A stretch of 64,000 nucleotides of DNA from Chryseobacterium carnipullorum (GCF_900142785.1 NZ_FRCD01000009.1:62001-126000), one strand, 5' to 3'. Shown: positions 28,996-39,247, numbered from the stretch's first letter. Notes: generated from the sequence alone by a model not told the origin. Translations and numbers: made by a program.

Positions 28996-29003
28996 TAACT
29001 TTG
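28996..29003 (+). promoter_or_regulatory. -7 element of the kinase/rlaP2 operon
   Basis: TAACTTTG, a full match to TAnnTTTG, 11 bases before the start codon at 29014. The -33 region is only TTTTA. The CGCA-N7-TGCG operator is absent, so this operon is regulated differently. Confidence 0.55.
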
Positions 29004-29013
29004 TATAAATTAC

Positions 29014-29637
29014 ATGAAAGATGAATTACAAAATATCATTTCAGGAAAGAGCCAAGTTAGGCATGGAGATGCTATCCAAAAAGTCTCCCATTACCTTAGA
29101 GCAGGCAAAAGCACAGGCAAAACGTCTGGAACAGGCAAGCAGATCAAAAGTGAAGAAGCAGCGCTCTTAAAACAATATTGTAACCAGCATAATTTTTGGA
29201 TAGATACCATTGACATCAGCAGTTTTGTATCTTCCGGAGCAGAACAAAAAGTATATTTATTCAATAATTACAAGGTCATAAAGCTCAACGATTCGATTTA
29301 TTATGAAAAATGGCTGGATTACCTGAACAATCTTCTTTTGAATAATTATTTTTTTCCTGATACAGCTTACAAACTTATTGGTTTCCATGAATCTGAAAAC
29401 ATATTGTATGCTGTTGTGGAACAAGATTTTATAGAATCCGATAAGCTTACGGATTTAGAACATGTAAAACTTTTTCTGCTTTCCAACGGTTTTGTTAATC
29501 ATAGGAATAATGATTACAACCATCCTGAATTAGGAATTATCCTTGAAGATTTACATGATGAAAATGTTCTTACTTTTCAGGGAAATTTATTCTTCATCGA
29601 CACTGTTTTTTATCTTACTGAACAATTTCAACCATGA
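29014..29637 (+). CDS. Small kinase-fold protein, polyvalent-kinase-like (207 aa)
   Basis: Kinase-like features: EQKVYLFNNYKVIKLND (beta-3 Lys), YAVVEQDFI as hinge, ILEDLHDENVL in place of the HRD-xxxx-N catalytic loop and NLFFIDTVFYL in place of DFG. The N-terminal 45 residues are basic with Gly/Ser/Thr repeats (AGKSTGKTSGTGKQIKS). This fits the small kinases described from phage and plasmid polyvalent proteins; the target is unknown. The stop overlaps the next start (ATGA), so it is coupled to the second rlaP. Confidence 0.65.
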   Translation: MKDELQNIISGKSQVRHGDAIQKVSHYLRAGKSTGKTSGTGKQIKSEEAALLKQYCNQHNFWIDTIDISSFVSSGAEQKVYLFNNYKVIKLNDSIYYEKWLDYLNNLLLNNYFFPDTAYKLIGFHESENILYAVVEQDFIESDKLTDLEHVKLFLLSNGFVNHRNNDYNHPELGIILEDLHDENVLTFQGNLFFIDTVFYLTEQFQP

Positions 29638-30692
29638 CCATCCAAGACTTAAAATACAACAACCTCATCCTCTTCGAAGCCATCTCAGGAAGCCGTTCTT
29701 TTGGGTTGGCCACAGAAAACTCGGATACGGATATCCGTGGGGTTTATTATCTGCCGAAAGAAGAATTTTTCGGTCTGAATTATATCCCGCAGATTTCTAA
29801 TGAAACCAATGATATTACCTATTACGAGATTGGAAGATTGGTAGAACTTCTGCAGAAAAATAATCCCAATATTCTGGAAATGCTGGCAAGTCCGGAAGAC
29901 TGTATTCTTCAAAAAAACCCACTGATGGACCTGCTTCAGCCTGAGGATTTTTTATCTAAATTATGTAAAGATACCTTTGCAGGATACGCTGTTTCACAAA
30001 TTAAAAAAGCGAAAGGGCTCAACAAAAAGATCCTTAATCCCATAGAAAAAGAAAGAAAATCGGTTCTTGATTTCTGTTATATTCTCGACGGCCCGGGATC
30101 AGTCCCTCTGAAAAAATGGCTCTCAGAAAATGGAAAAGCTCAGGAAAAATGTGGTCTTACCAATATTGGAAATACCAAAGGAATGCATGCCCTGTTTTAT
30201 GATGAATCAGGAGACTTGGATTATAAAGGAATCATACAGCATGAAGAAGCCAATCAGGTTTCTCTGTCTTCCGTTCCTAAAAATGAAAAACCAACAGCTT
30301 ATCTCTACTGCAACCTTGATGCCTACTCCACCTATTGTAAAGACTACAAGGAATACTGGAAATGGGTTTCCGAACGAAATGAAGACCGCTATAATGTCAA
30401 TCAGGAACATGGCCAGAACTACGACAGCAAAAACATGATGCATACCATTCGTTTGCTACAGTCTTGTGAACAGATTTTCAAAACAAACTCTTTACAGATC
30501 CGAGTAGACAACAGAGAGGAATTACTTGATATCAAAGCCGGAAACTGGTCTTATGAGGCAGTCATGCAGAAAGCTGAAAATCTGATAGAGTCTATAGAAC
30601 TACATCATTCAGTTTCTGTGCTTCCTGACCATCCTGATATAAAAAAAACAGAGAAAATGTTAATAGAAATACGGGAGAAATTATATCGTTAA
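29634..30692 (+). CDS. RlaP-type nucleotidyltransferase (PF10127), second copy
   Basis: The active site is in LFEAISGSRSFGLATENSDTD (about residues 12-32), the polymerase-beta GS...DxD pattern, followed by the longer helical body of the family (KLCKDTFAGYAVSQIKKAKGLNKKI; KNMMHTIRLLQSCEQIF). At 352 residues it is longer than the first copy (249) and represents another subgroup. Presumed to act in RNA end processing. It overlaps the kinase-fold gene by 4 bases. Confidence 0.85.
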   Translation: MTIQDLKYNNLILFEAISGSRSFGLATENSDTDIRGVYYLPKEEFFGLNYIPQISNETNDITYYEIGRLVELLQKNNPNILEMLASPEDCILQKNPLMDLLQPEDFLSKLCKDTFAGYAVSQIKKAKGLNKKILNPIEKERKSVLDFCYILDGPGSVPLKKWLSENGKAQEKCGLTNIGNTKGMHALFYDESGDLDYKGIIQHEEANQVSLSSVPKNEKPTAYLYCNLDAYSTYCKDYKEYWKWVSERNEDRYNVNQEHGQNYDSKNMMHTIRLLQSCEQIFKTNSLQIRVDNREELLDIKAGNWSYEAVMQKAENLIESIELHHSVSVLPDHPDIKKTEKMLIEIREKLYR

Positions 30693-30761
30693 ATCTTAAT
30701 ATTCTTAATAACTCAACTTTATCTTAATGGTAAAATTTTAAAAATGTCAGGAATATTAAGG

Positions 30762-31106
30762 TTATTTTTTCTTTGACGCTTTAGCTATTGCATTGTAATC
30801 CAGGCCTATTTTTATCCAGTACTCAAAATCATCCTGTTTTTGAAACCCCACAGGTTCCACATAACAATATCCTTTGAGCTGTTTTCCCTTCATCATCATG
30901 GGAAGAAATCCCGTTCTTTCGGAAACTTCCTCTTCCAGATCCGGATGATAACGGCACATGAGATTATAATGGCTTACGTTAATACACATTTTATCATTGA
31001 CTAAAAATGATAATCCACTGAACATTTTCTTTTCTCTGATCTCAAGATCAGGAACGAGTGAAAGTCTTTCTCTGATTCTATCTGCAAGTTCAGTACTGTA
31101 GGCCAT
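30762..31106 (-). CDS. TfoX/Sxy N-terminal-domain protein (114 aa)
   Basis: Contains LADRIRERLSLVPDLEIREKKMFSGLSFLVNDKMCINV and ends in YWIKIGLDYNAIAKASKKK, the TfoX_N fold (about 100 residues). The C-terminal TfoX domain of gamma-proteobacterial competence regulators is missing, so a role in competence should not be assumed. Single gene, convergent with rlaP2. Confidence 0.85.
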   Translation of the reverse strand: MAYSTELADRIRERLSLVPDLEIREKKMFSGLSFLVNDKMCINVSHYNLMCRYHPDLEEEVSERTGFLPMMMKGKQLKGYCYVEPVGFQKQDDFEYWIKIGLDYNAIAKASKKK

Positions 31107-31219
31107 TAAGAATAATTTTACACTTTAAATTTATGCAAAATATAGATGAAACAAAGCATTTCTTTTCGTTTTCAATCCTCATTTTAGAGTAATAAATATA
31201 TTTTTATTTAAATTAATTA

Positions 31220-31248
31220 TTGTTTTACGATAATTAATTATACATTTG
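31220..31248 (+). promoter_or_regulatory. Promoter of the DUF2975/XRE pair
   Basis: TTG at 31220-31222, 18 bases, TACATTTG at 31241-31248. The ATG at 31259 would be only a few bases into the transcript; 31271 is an alternative start. Confidence 0.7.
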
Positions 31249-31258
31249 CAACAGTTAA

Positions 31259-31786
31259 ATGAGTATTGCTATGAAACAGACCAAAATTATTTCCAGAATT
31301 CTGTATTATCTCTGCATTGTGCTTTCCGCAGGTTATCTAATGACTTTAGTCTATTCCATAATATGTCTTGCCACTGGTTTTGCAGTGACTCCGTATAAGA
31401 ATGATCAGTATCTTCATATCAATTATCCATTTACAGAACAACCGTTTCTGAATATTGAACATCATTATCCGTATATCATCTTTTCATTTCTGCTGGTTTT
31501 ACTTTCCTATGGAATTTTTTTCTGGCTTTCGGCGCTAGTTTTCAAAGTATTTTTTCAGTCAAAACTGTTTACAAAAGAAAATATACTTCAGCTTAAGAGC
31601 TTTTACATGTATAATATTTTCATTCCGCTACCGATTGTTGTCGTCGCAAGTTTTTTTGTGGAAGTGGAAAGTATCATCTGGGGACTGGTGTTTATCCACT
31701 TTATGCTTGGAATTTTCTGTCTGTTTCTTGCAAATATCTTTAAGCAAGGACTACATTTGCAAAACGAACAAGACCTATTTATATAA
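31259..31786 (+). CDS. DUF2975 membrane protein (175 aa)
   Basis: Four hydrophobic segments (about residues 12-38, 73-97, 117-133 and 137-158), the DUF2975 topology, no signal peptide cleavage site. It overlaps the start of a small XRE regulator by one base (TAATG), the usual arrangement of this family, where the membrane protein and regulator form a two-gene module of unknown purpose. ATG 31271 (MKQTKI) is an equally possible start. Confidence 0.8.
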   Translation: MSIAMKQTKIISRILYYLCIVLSAGYLMTLVYSIICLATGFAVTPYKNDQYLHINYPFTEQPFLNIEHHYPYIIFSFLLVLLSYGIFFWLSALVFKVFFQSKLFTKENILQLKSFYMYNIFIPLPIVVVASFFVEVESIIWGLVFIHFMLGIFCLFLANIFKQGLHLQNEQDLFI

Positions 31787-31989
31787 TGCCGATCATAGTC
31801 AACTTAGATGTCATGCTAGCCAAGCGAAAAATGCAGAGTAAAGAACTGGCAGAAAAATTAGGAATTACCCCTGTTAACCTTTCCATTCTTAAAACAGGCA
31901 AAGCCAAAGGGGTCCGTTTCGATACCCTGGAAGCGATCTGCAAAATTCTTGAATGCCAACCCGGAGATATTCTTGAGTATCGGGAATAA
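31786..31989 (+). CDS. XRE-type helix-turn-helix regulator (67 aa)
   Basis: Almost the whole protein is one HTH domain: MLAKRKMQSKELAEKLGITPVNLSILKTGKAKGVRFDTLEAICKILECQPGDIL, like YozG/YdaS-type small regulators. The second helix and recognition helix (PVNLSILKTG) are clear. Coupled to DUF2975 and probably autoregulating the pair. Confidence 0.87.
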   Translation: MPIIVNLDVMLAKRKMQSKELAEKLGITPVNLSILKTGKAKGVRFDTLEAICKILECQPGDILEYRE

Positions 31990-32100
31990 TCTCTTCAGTC
32001 TCGGAGTCCTTGTTTGTGGGCTTTAAAGTCTGAGTATTAAAAATACAACTCACAAATATCTACTTAATCGCTCTCAGTCTTAGACTCAGCCTAAAATCTG

Positions 32101-32128
32101 ATGTCTGAAATCTAATGTCTGAAATCTA
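32101..32128 (+). repeat. Short direct repeat ATGTCTGAAATCTA x2
   Basis: Two perfect adjacent 14-base copies in the spacer before the ABC genes. The reverse complement of the core (AGATTTCAGACAT) occurs once more at about 24122. Confidence 0.7.
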
Positions 32129-32189
32129 ATCCTTACTTTAAGCAACCCTCACGGTATGCTCTACCCTTCTATTATCCAAACCTTATCAT

Positions 32190-33062
32190 ATGAATACTTT
32201 ATCTATCGACAATCTTAGCCTCATCTACAAAAATGGCTATCAGGCGGTTAAAGATATATCGCTTGAGATCGGCAACGGCATGTTTGGCCTACTTGGACCG
32301 AACGGGGCCGGAAAATCTTCTTTAATGAAAACCATCGTTGGACTGCAGAAACCCACTTCAGGAACGATCATTTTCAACGGAACGGATATTTCCCAAGATC
32401 CTGATTTTATTAAACAGAAGCTGGGTTTTCTTCCCCAGGATTTTGGCGTCTATCCGAAAGTTTCTGCGTATGATCTTCTGGAGCACATCGCTGTTTTAAA
32501 AGGAATTACCAACAGCACAGAGCGTAAAGAACAGATCCTCAGTCTGCTTGAAAAAGTCAATCTTTCGGATTTCAGAAAAAAAGAAGTTCATACTTTTTCC
32601 GGGGGAATGAAGCAGCGTTTCGGGGTGGCTCAGGTCCTTTTGGGAAATCCTGAAATCATTATTGTAGATGAACCTACTGCAGGCCTTGATCCTGAAGAAC
32701 GTAACCGTTTCAATGCTCTTCTGAATGACATCAGCAAAGAGGTTATCGTTATTCTTTCAACCCATTTGGTGGAAGATGTCCGGAATTTATGCTCGGAAAT
32801 GGCTGTTATGAATAATGGACAGATTCTACGACAAGGAAAACCGACAGAACTCATTTCCGAACTGGAAAACAGAATCTGGTCCAAACCAATTGACAAAAAT
32901 GAACTGGAAAATTACCTTTCCAGTCATGACATCATCAGCCGCCAGCTGATAGAAAGAGAACTTCATATTACTGTATTTTCGGAAGAACAACCAAGAGATT
33001 TCAATGCGGTAAATCCCCTTCTGGAACACGTTTATTTCCGTACACTCACTCAAAAACCTTAG
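32190..33062 (+). CDS. ABC transporter ATP-binding protein (290 aa)
   Basis: Walker A GPNGAGKSS (about residues 37-45), Q-loop FLPQDFGVYP, signature HTFSGGMKQR, Walker B IIIVDEPTAGLDPE and H-loop STHLVEDV are all intact. A C-terminal extension (about 220-290) follows. It energises the ABC-2-type permease encoded two bases after its stop. Export is likely because no substrate-binding protein is present. Confidence 0.92.
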   Translation: MNTLSIDNLSLIYKNGYQAVKDISLEIGNGMFGLLGPNGAGKSSLMKTIVGLQKPTSGTIIFNGTDISQDPDFIKQKLGFLPQDFGVYPKVSAYDLLEHIAVLKGITNSTERKEQILSLLEKVNLSDFRKKEVHTFSGGMKQRFGVAQVLLGNPEIIIVDEPTAGLDPEERNRFNALLNDISKEVIVILSTHLVEDVRNLCSEMAVMNNGQILRQGKPTELISELENRIWSKPIDKNELENYLSSHDIISRQLIERELHITVFSEEQPRDFNAVNPLLEHVYFRTLTQKP

Positions 33063-33064
33063 TC

Positions 33065-36000
33065 ATGAACTCTATATTTTTATTTGAAGCCAGACGCATC
33101 ACCAAGCACTGGCCAGCTTATCTTATAGCCTTTATTCTGATAGGTATCGGGGTCTTTTGCGGCAATGCATTCAATCTCACTGTAGGGGAAGGAATCTATC
33201 TGAACTCACCGTATACCATTGGTTTTATGACAGGAATGATGAGTCTTTCCATTATATTTATTGCGGTTATTTTTGCGGTACAGCTGCTTTTCAAAGACTC
33301 AGATTCAAAATTTGATGTTTTGCTTTTTTCATTTCCTTTGTCTAGATGGACTTATATAAATGGGAAATTCAGCATCTATTTTCTACAGACTTTTTTAAGT
33401 TTTTTCTTGTTAATGGCAGGTTTTCTTTCAGGCCAGATCCTGCGGACAGGAAGTGAAATGCAGAGCTATTTCAATGGAGGCTATTACCTGTATCCTGTGC
33501 TTATTTTTGGTCTCATTAACTGTTTTTTTGTATGCAGTTTTCTATTTTTCATTTCATTGACAGCGAAGAAAAAATTACTGACTGTCGTAGGCGGGCTTCT
33601 GCTTTATGTTCTGTATATGGTCATTTTAGTCTTTTCCAATTCGCCTTTTATGGCAGGAAGTTTACCTCAGTCTGTTGAGATCCAGCAATTTTCCGCCCTT
33701 GCAGATCCGTTTGGATTGTCATCTTATTTCTTTGAAGCGAGAACATATTCTGTTCATCAAAAAAACACTTCAATCGTATATATGACAGGATATTTACTGA
33801 TCAACAGACTTGTTTTTCTCACGATGGCTGCTCTATTTCTTCTGATTACTTACCGTTTATTTTCTTTTTCATCGGTTTCAAAACAAAAAGTAAAAAAAGC
33901 AGTTTCCTGTGCTGAAAACCAAAGCATTTCTTCGGCCCACTATTCGATATCAGAATTGGGTTTTGGTAAAAAAAATGCTCTCCGCTCCCTGTTTTCCTTT
34001 GCAAAGATTGATTTACTTTATCTTTTCGGAAGCATCAGTATTCCTGCAGTTTCAATACTTCTGCTTTTCTTCGTAGGAATGGAAATGTATGCGGAGATTG
34101 AAAAAGGAATCCGTCTTCCGCAGAAGTATGCCAGTTCCGGTCTCATGGCCACCACTATTTCAGAAAACTTTCCGTTGTTTGGATTTCTTCTTGCCGCTTA
34201 TTTTATTAATGATTTATATTGGAGGAGTCGTTCTTCCGGATTTTCTCTGATCGAAGACAGTACTTTCTTTTCAAAAAGCAAAATGGCAGGACATTTCATT
34301 TCTATCAGTGCTCTGCTTTTTCTTTTTACCATGATCTTAATTACTGAAGGTATACTTTTTCAGGCAGCTTATCAGTATTTCCCTATCGATTGGAATGCTT
34401 ATCTGAGTGTCTTTCTTTTCAACACTTTTCCGTTGATTCTCTTCTCAGGACTCCTGCTGTTCATCAATCATCATATCCGGAATAAATTTATTGCTTTAGG
34501 GAGTTCCGTTCTTATGGTATTTTTGCTGACGGGTCCTGCTTCCGGGAAATTAATTCCTTATCCTCTATTCAGAATATTTTCAGATTTTAAAGGCAGTTAC
34601 AGCGACTTTAACGGATATGGAGTCTATACCTATGCTTTTGCAGAAAGACTTTTATTCGGAGCCGGATTGATTTCATTTTTATGGATGATCAATACTATCG
34701 TCAGAGCGAAAAGATTTAATCTGGCTACCTTTATTCCCAGCCTTCTTTTGCTTATTTCAGGGATTTATGCAGGAACATTTTTCATGCACGGATATATTCC
34801 GAAAAATGAAGAACAAACAATCTCAGCAGCGGCTCAGTACGAAAATGACTGTAAACAATATGAAAATCTTCCTCAGCCACAAATTACCGATGTGACTACG
34901 GAAATTGCATTATATCCTTCAGAAAATTCATATCAGATCTCTGGAAAGTATATCCTGACCAACTTTACGGATCATCCTATTGACAAAATCCTCATTAATT
35001 TTAATCCGGATCTCAAGATTGAATCCGCTATTTTCAGTGCAGGTTCTGAAATAATAAAATTAAATAAAAACACCTCAGAAGTTAAGATAAAGAAACCTAT
35101 TAAATCTGGAGAAAAAGCTTACCTGAATTTTAAACTTTCGCATAAATGGTATGCTGTGAACGGGCATCAATCCTTTAATGCCATTATAGAAAACGGTTCC
35201 TTTATGAGAATCAGCAGATATTATCCTACGATCGGATATCAGAAAGGGGAAGAAATTCAGGATGAACAACTGCGAAAGGAAAATCACCTCGCAAAACTTC
35301 CAAAATTAAAAAAACCGGAAGATCCGGGAGTCTTTGAAAAGAATTTTATCCATTTAGATATGACGGTTTCCACGGAAGACAACCAGACCGCTATTGGTAC
35401 CGGAGATCTGGTTAAAAAATGGAAAAAGTCAGGACGAAATTATTTTCAGTACAAAGCGGAAAATATTCCGTTCCGTTTTGCAGTGTCGTCTGCAGATTAT
35501 GAAACCAAAAGTGTCGTGTATAAAGGCATTACATTGAATATTTTCTACCACAAAAAACATTTCGAAAATGTAGACCATCTTCTTGACAACGCAAAAATTA
35601 CGCTGGATTACTGTGAACAGAATTTTGGAACATATCCTTTTAAAACAGTCAGTTTTGCTGAGATCTCATCTTTCACCAGAGGATTTGCAGCGACAGCGTA
35701 TCCATCGGCGATCTTTATGCCTGAAGATATGATTTTCCATGCCAACATCAATGCTGATAAAGAGCAGGATGTTATCAATGAACTTGCAGGACACGAACTT
35801 TCCCATTTGTGGTGGGGAAACAGCCAAATTGATCCGGATGCCAGAGAAGGTAACGTTATGCTTACGGAAACGCTGGCCATGTATACCGAAATGATGCTTT
35901 ATAAAAAAATGCACGGCACCGAAAAAATGAAAGAAAGGATCGCCATGCATCAGCAAATCTACGACAATGAAAAGGGACTCTCTGAAAACGTGCCTATCTA

Positions 36001-36232
36001 TAAATCAACAGGTGATTTTCCGCATATAGCTTATTCAAAAGGCGCTGTAGCAATGGTTAGATTAAGTGAACTGCTTGGAGAAGAGCAGGTAAATAAGGCA
36101 TTAAGGCATTTCCTTCAGAACAATCACTATCCCAGAAAACCATCTTCGGTAGATCTGCTTCATGAGTTTTATAGAATCTGCCCTGAAGCAGCCACAAAAA
36201 AGCAGGTAGATACATTATTTAAAACGATATAG
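33065..36232 (+). CDS. ABC-2 permease fused to M1-family aminopeptidase (1055 aa)
   Basis: The N-terminal half (about residues 1-590) has roughly twelve hydrophobic segments in two ABC-2 permease-like blocks. The C-terminal half (about 600-1055) is an M1 peptidase: the zinc site GHELSHLWWGNSQ (HExxH, about 907-919) with the downstream Glu in TETLAMYTEMML. The peptidase would face the periplasm. It partners with the ATPase directly upstream. Such fusions occur in Bacteroidota; the substrate, perhaps a peptide cut during or after export, is unknown. The usual GAMEN exopeptidase motif is not obvious; the aligned region reads GFAATAYPS. Confidence 0.85.
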   Translation: MNSIFLFEARRITKHWPAYLIAFILIGIGVFCGNAFNLTVGEGIYLNSPYTIGFMTGMMSLSIIFIAVIFAVQLLFKDSDSKFDVLLFSFPLSRWTYINGKFSIYFLQTFLSFFLLMAGFLSGQILRTGSEMQSYFNGGYYLYPVLIFGLINCFFVCSFLFFISLTAKKKLLTVVGGLLLYVLYMVILVFSNSPFMAGSLPQSVEIQQFSALADPFGLSSYFFEARTYSVHQKNTSIVYMTGYLLINRLVFLTMAALFLLITYRLFSFSSVSKQKVKKAVSCAENQSISSAHYSISELGFGKKNALRSLFSFAKIDLLYLFGSISIPAVSILLLFFVGMEMYAEIEKGIRLPQKYASSGLMATTISENFPLFGFLLAAYFINDLYWRSRSSGFSLIEDSTFFSKSKMAGHFISISALLFLFTMILITEGILFQAAYQYFPIDWNAYLSVFLFNTFPLILFSGLLLFINHHIRNKFIALGSSVLMVFLLTGPASGKLIPYPLFRIFSDFKGSYSDFNGYGVYTYAFAERLLFGAGLISFLWMINTIVRAKRFNLATFIPSLLLLISGIYAGTFFMHGYIPKNEEQTISAAAQYENDCKQYENLPQPQITDVTTEIALYPSENSYQISGKYILTNFTDHPIDKILINFNPDLKIESAIFSAGSEIIKLNKNTSEVKIKKPIKSGEKAYLNFKLSHKWYAVNGHQSFNAIIENGSFMRISRYYPTIGYQKGEEIQDEQLRKENHLAKLPKLKKPEDPGVFEKNFIHLDMTVSTEDNQTAIGTGDLVKKWKKSGRNYFQYKAENIPFRFAVSSADYETKSVVYKGITLNIFYHKKHFENVDHLLDNAKITLDYCEQNFGTYPFKTVSFAEISSFTRGFAATAYPSAIFMPEDMIFHANINADKEQDVINELAGHELSHLWWGNSQIDPDAREGNVMLTETLAMYTEMMLYKKMHGTEKMKERIAMHQQIYDNEKGLSENVPIYKSTGDFPHIAYSKGAVAMVRLSELLGEEQVNKALRHFLQNNHYPRKPSSVDLLHEFYRICPEAATKKQVDTLFKTI

Positions 36233-36490
36233 GTCATCTTTTAAACTGATGATAAAAATTTTATCAACGACATGATCAGCGAAATAAACAACAAGTAAAA
36301 TCTGCTAAACTTTGCTGAAAATCTTCGATTGTCCTGCGTCTTAAAAACATCAACATTTTTCAAACTTTGCGCTCTTGCTACCAACAGCCTCTCTTGATCT
36401 AATCAGTAAAAAGAAAAGGATTAGGTAAAAACTTTGCTTAAAAAAGACAAAAACCTGTTTCATTGTTTTACTACTTACTATTAAATCAAA

Positions 36491-36518
36491 AGAAATCCCT
36501 CAATTTGAGGGATTTCTT
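36491..36518. terminator. Terminator after pnp
   Basis: AGAAATCCCTCAA and TTGAGGGATTTCT form a near-perfect stem 24 bases beyond the pnp stop. The rest of the spacer from 36233 holds nothing recognised. Confidence 0.75.
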
Positions 36519-36541
36519 ATATCTATTTAAGATGTTAAATC

Positions 36542-38803
36542 TTAAGCTTCAGATGAAGGATTTTGATTTTCCTTTGGAGCCTGATCAGCTGGTCTTCTAT
36601 CACCTTCTGGTCTGTCCTGTCTTTCTGGTCTTCTGTCACCTTGAGGTCTGTCTTGTCCTTCAGGTCTTGGTTTAGACTCAGGTCTTGCAGGTCTTGGCAA
36701 CAAAACTTTTCTTGAAAGTTTCATTTTCTTACGGTCATCATAACCCATGAATTTCACTTCCACTTCGTCTCCTTCGTTGTAAGGTACTTTATCAAGACGA
36801 GCCCATTCGATTTCAGAAATGTGAAGTAATCCTTCAGTTCCTTTTGCAATGGCTACAAAAGCTCCGAAATCCATTACTTTAACCACTTTTCCTTGATATA
36901 CTTCCCCTACTACCGGTACAAATGTAATCTCGTTGATTCTAGCGATTGCAGCATTGATCTTCTCTCTGCTTACGCCAGAAATCTCGATTCTTCCGATTTC
37001 TCCTACTTCTTCAATAGCAATAACCGTATCTGTATCTTTTTGAAGCTGCTGAATGATTTTTCCACCAGGTCCGATCACAGCACCGATGAAATCTTTAGAG
37101 ATCTCAAGCATTACCATTTTCGGAGCGTGAGGTTTCACGTCTTCTCTTGGTACTGCAATGGTTTCAGTGATTTTATTAAGGATATGTAATCTTCCGTCTT
37201 TAGCTTGTAAAAGCGCTTTCTCCATGATATCCATAGAAAGTCCCTGGATTTTGATATCCATCTGACAAGCGGTAATTCCGTCTGCTGTTCCGGTTACTTT
37301 AAAGTCCATATCTCCCAGGTGATCTTCATCTCCTAAGATATCAGAAAGAACCGTAAATTTTCCAGTCTTAACGTCTGTTACCAATCCCATTGCGATACCG
37401 GAAACTGGTTTTGTAATCTGAATACCTGCATCCATTAACGCTAAAGTCCCTGCACAAACAGTGGCCATAGAAGATGAACCGTTGGATTCTAAAATATCAG
37501 AAACGATACGGATGGTGTAAGGGTTTTCTTCAGGAATCATGTTTGCCAAAGCTCTCTGAGCCAGGTTTCCATGTCCTACTTCTCTTCTTGAAGTCCCTCT
37601 TAAAGGTCTTGCTTCACCTGTTGAGAACGGCGGGAAGTTATAGTGTAAGAAGAATCTTTCGTCATAATTGACCATTACGCTGTCTACCATGTTCGCATCT
37701 TTCACAGAACCTAGCGTTACCGCGGTTAGAGACTGAGTTTCACCTCTTGTGAAGATGGCAGAACCGTGAGCTCCCGGTAAATAATCAATTTCGCTCCAGA
37801 TTGGACGGATGGTTTCAGGATCACGACCATCAAGACGGATTTTATCATTCAAAATCATCTGACGCATCGCTTCTTTCTCTACATCATGGAAATATACTTT
37901 GGCGAAAGGGGTTACTCTTTCTAATTCTTCAGCATTTTCAACATATTGCGCTAAAAATTCAGCCAAAACAGCTTTGAATTTTTCACCTCTTTCTTCTTTT
38001 CCTGAAGGAGTTTTCGCTACTTCATATACTTTATCGTATGTTTCTTTCCACACTTTCTCACGGATGGCTTCATCGTGATTTTCGTGGCTGTATTCTCTTT
38101 TTGGAAATGATTTACCTACTTTTTCAGCTAATCTTTCCTGAGCTTCAACTTGTTTTTTGATTTCTACGTGAGCAAACTGGATCGCTTCAAGCATTTCCTG
38201 CTCAGAAATTTCTTTCATCTCCCCTTCTACCATTACGATAGAATCTTTCGTTGCTCCTACCATGATGTCAAGGTCGGCAATTTTAAGATCTGCATAATTA
38301 GGGTTCACAGAAAGTTCTCCGTTGATTCTTACCACTCTTACTTCAGACATTGGTCCGTTGAAAGGAATATCTGTAATAGCGATTGCTGCAGATGCTGCAA
38401 GACCTGCTAAATCATCAGGAATTGACTCTCCGTCATAAGAAATTAATGAAATCATCACCTGAACTTCCGCATGGAAATCTTCAGGGAATAATGGTCTAAG
38501 AACTCTGTCCACCAAACGCATCGTTAAGATCTCCTGATCCGACGGTCTCGCTTCTCTTCTAAAGAAATTTCCAGGAATTTTACCTCCTGCGTAAAATTTT
38601 TCTCTGTAATCTACGGTTAAGGGTAGGAAATCTACTCCTTCTTTGGCTTCTTTACTGGCTACCACCGTTGCTAAAAGCATGGTCCCACCTATTTTTACGA
38701 CTACAGAACCATCAGCCTGTTTTGCTAATTTTCCTGTTTCAATTGTAATTTCTCTGCCGTCTGCAAGAGTAATCGTTTCTGTAATTGCTTGAGGTATACT
38801 CAT
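36542..38803 (-). CDS. pnp: Polyribonucleotide nucleotidyltransferase
   Basis: Phosphorolytic 3'-5' exoribonuclease of RNA turnover. Two RNase PH-like domains ([38 protein letters not shown] in the first; [22 protein letters not shown] in the second), then KH (about 555-615, [13 protein letters not shown]) and S1 (about 625-695, [18 protein letters not shown]). The C-terminal about 45 residues are a low-complexity RP/EGD/RQ repeat ([20 protein letters not shown]), possibly a flexible RNA- or partner-binding tail. rpsO, its usual operon partner, lies 2.5 kb upstream with two opposite-strand genes between. Confidence 0.96.
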   Translation of the reverse strand: MSIPQAITETITLADGREITIETGKLAKQADGSVVVKIGGTMLLATVVASKEAKEGVDFLPLTVDYREKFYAGGKIPGNFFRREARPSDQEILTMRLVDRVLRPLFPEDFHAEVQVMISLISYDGESIPDDLAGLAASAAIAITDIPFNGPMSEVRVVRINGELSVNPNYADLKIADLDIMVGATKDSIVMVEGEMKEISEQEMLEAIQFAHVEIKKQVEAQERLAEKVGKSFPKREYSHENHDEAIREKVWKETYDKVYEVAKTPSGKEERGEKFKAVLAEFLAQYVENAEELERVTPFAKVYFHDVEKEAMRQMILNDKIRLDGRDPETIRPIWSEIDYLPGAHGSAIFTRGETQSLTAVTLGSVKDANMVDSVMVNYDERFFLHYNFPPFSTGEARPLRGTSRREVGHGNLAQRALANMIPEENPYTIRIVSDILESNGSSSMATVCAGTLALMDAGIQITKPVSGIAMGLVTDVKTGKFTVLSDILGDEDHLGDMDFKVTGTADGITACQMDIKIQGLSMDIMEKALLQAKDGRLHILNKITETIAVPREDVKPHAPKMVMLEISKDFIGAVIGPGGKIIQQLQKDTDTVIAIEEVGEIGRIEISGVSREKINAAIARINEITFVPVVGEVYQGKVVKVMDFGAFVAIAKGTEGLLHISEIEWARLDKVPYNEGDEVEVKFMGYDDRKKMKLSRKVLLPRPARPESKPRPEGQDRPQGDRRPERQDRPEGDRRPADQAPKENQNPSSEA

Positions 38804-38818
38804 AAATTGTTTTGTGTT

Positions 38819-38879
38819 GCACTCCGTATTGAGTGCTTTAATTATTGATAGTTCGTCTAAATTTTCGTTTGCAAAGATA
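38819..38879 (-). promoter_or_regulatory. pnp -7 element and 5' UTR hairpin
   Basis: On the minus strand TATCTTTG (38872-38879) matches TAnnTTTG. The untranslated leader contains GCACTC-AATACG-GAGTGC (38819-38836), a 6-bp stem 16 bases before the start codon. No clear TTG lies 19 bases upstream of the -7 box. The remaining spacer to 39247 contains only the TATATTTG (39166-39173) of the sugar porter gene. Confidence 0.5.
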
Positions 38880-39247
38880 ACGTATAATAATGAGATATTA
38901 AATTTTCAATCTCAGAAATAACAGGCGGGATTATAAGATTTTCCTCTCCTATTTTATCGATGAAGTAAGAATTACTTACAAAATGTTCAACTTATTTATC
39001 ATATTTCATCAATAAAAAGATTTTTTCCAAAGAAAATTCATCAAAGAATCCGACCAATTTCGTATTATTGTCTCAAAAAAAGTAAATACTATTTTTATCT
39101 TCACAAAGACCACCGATTTACAGAAAAAAACACCTGAAAAGTTGCAGAAAAACAGGCGACTGCCTTATATTTGCCACGCTTCTCAAAATATATATGCAGC
39201 AGACGAAACCAACTGAAAGAGCTTAACAATTCTTTTCTAATAAATAA

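Noticed and set aside
30762..31106. Competence regulator TfoX
   Set aside because: Only the N-terminal domain is present; no competence genes nearby.
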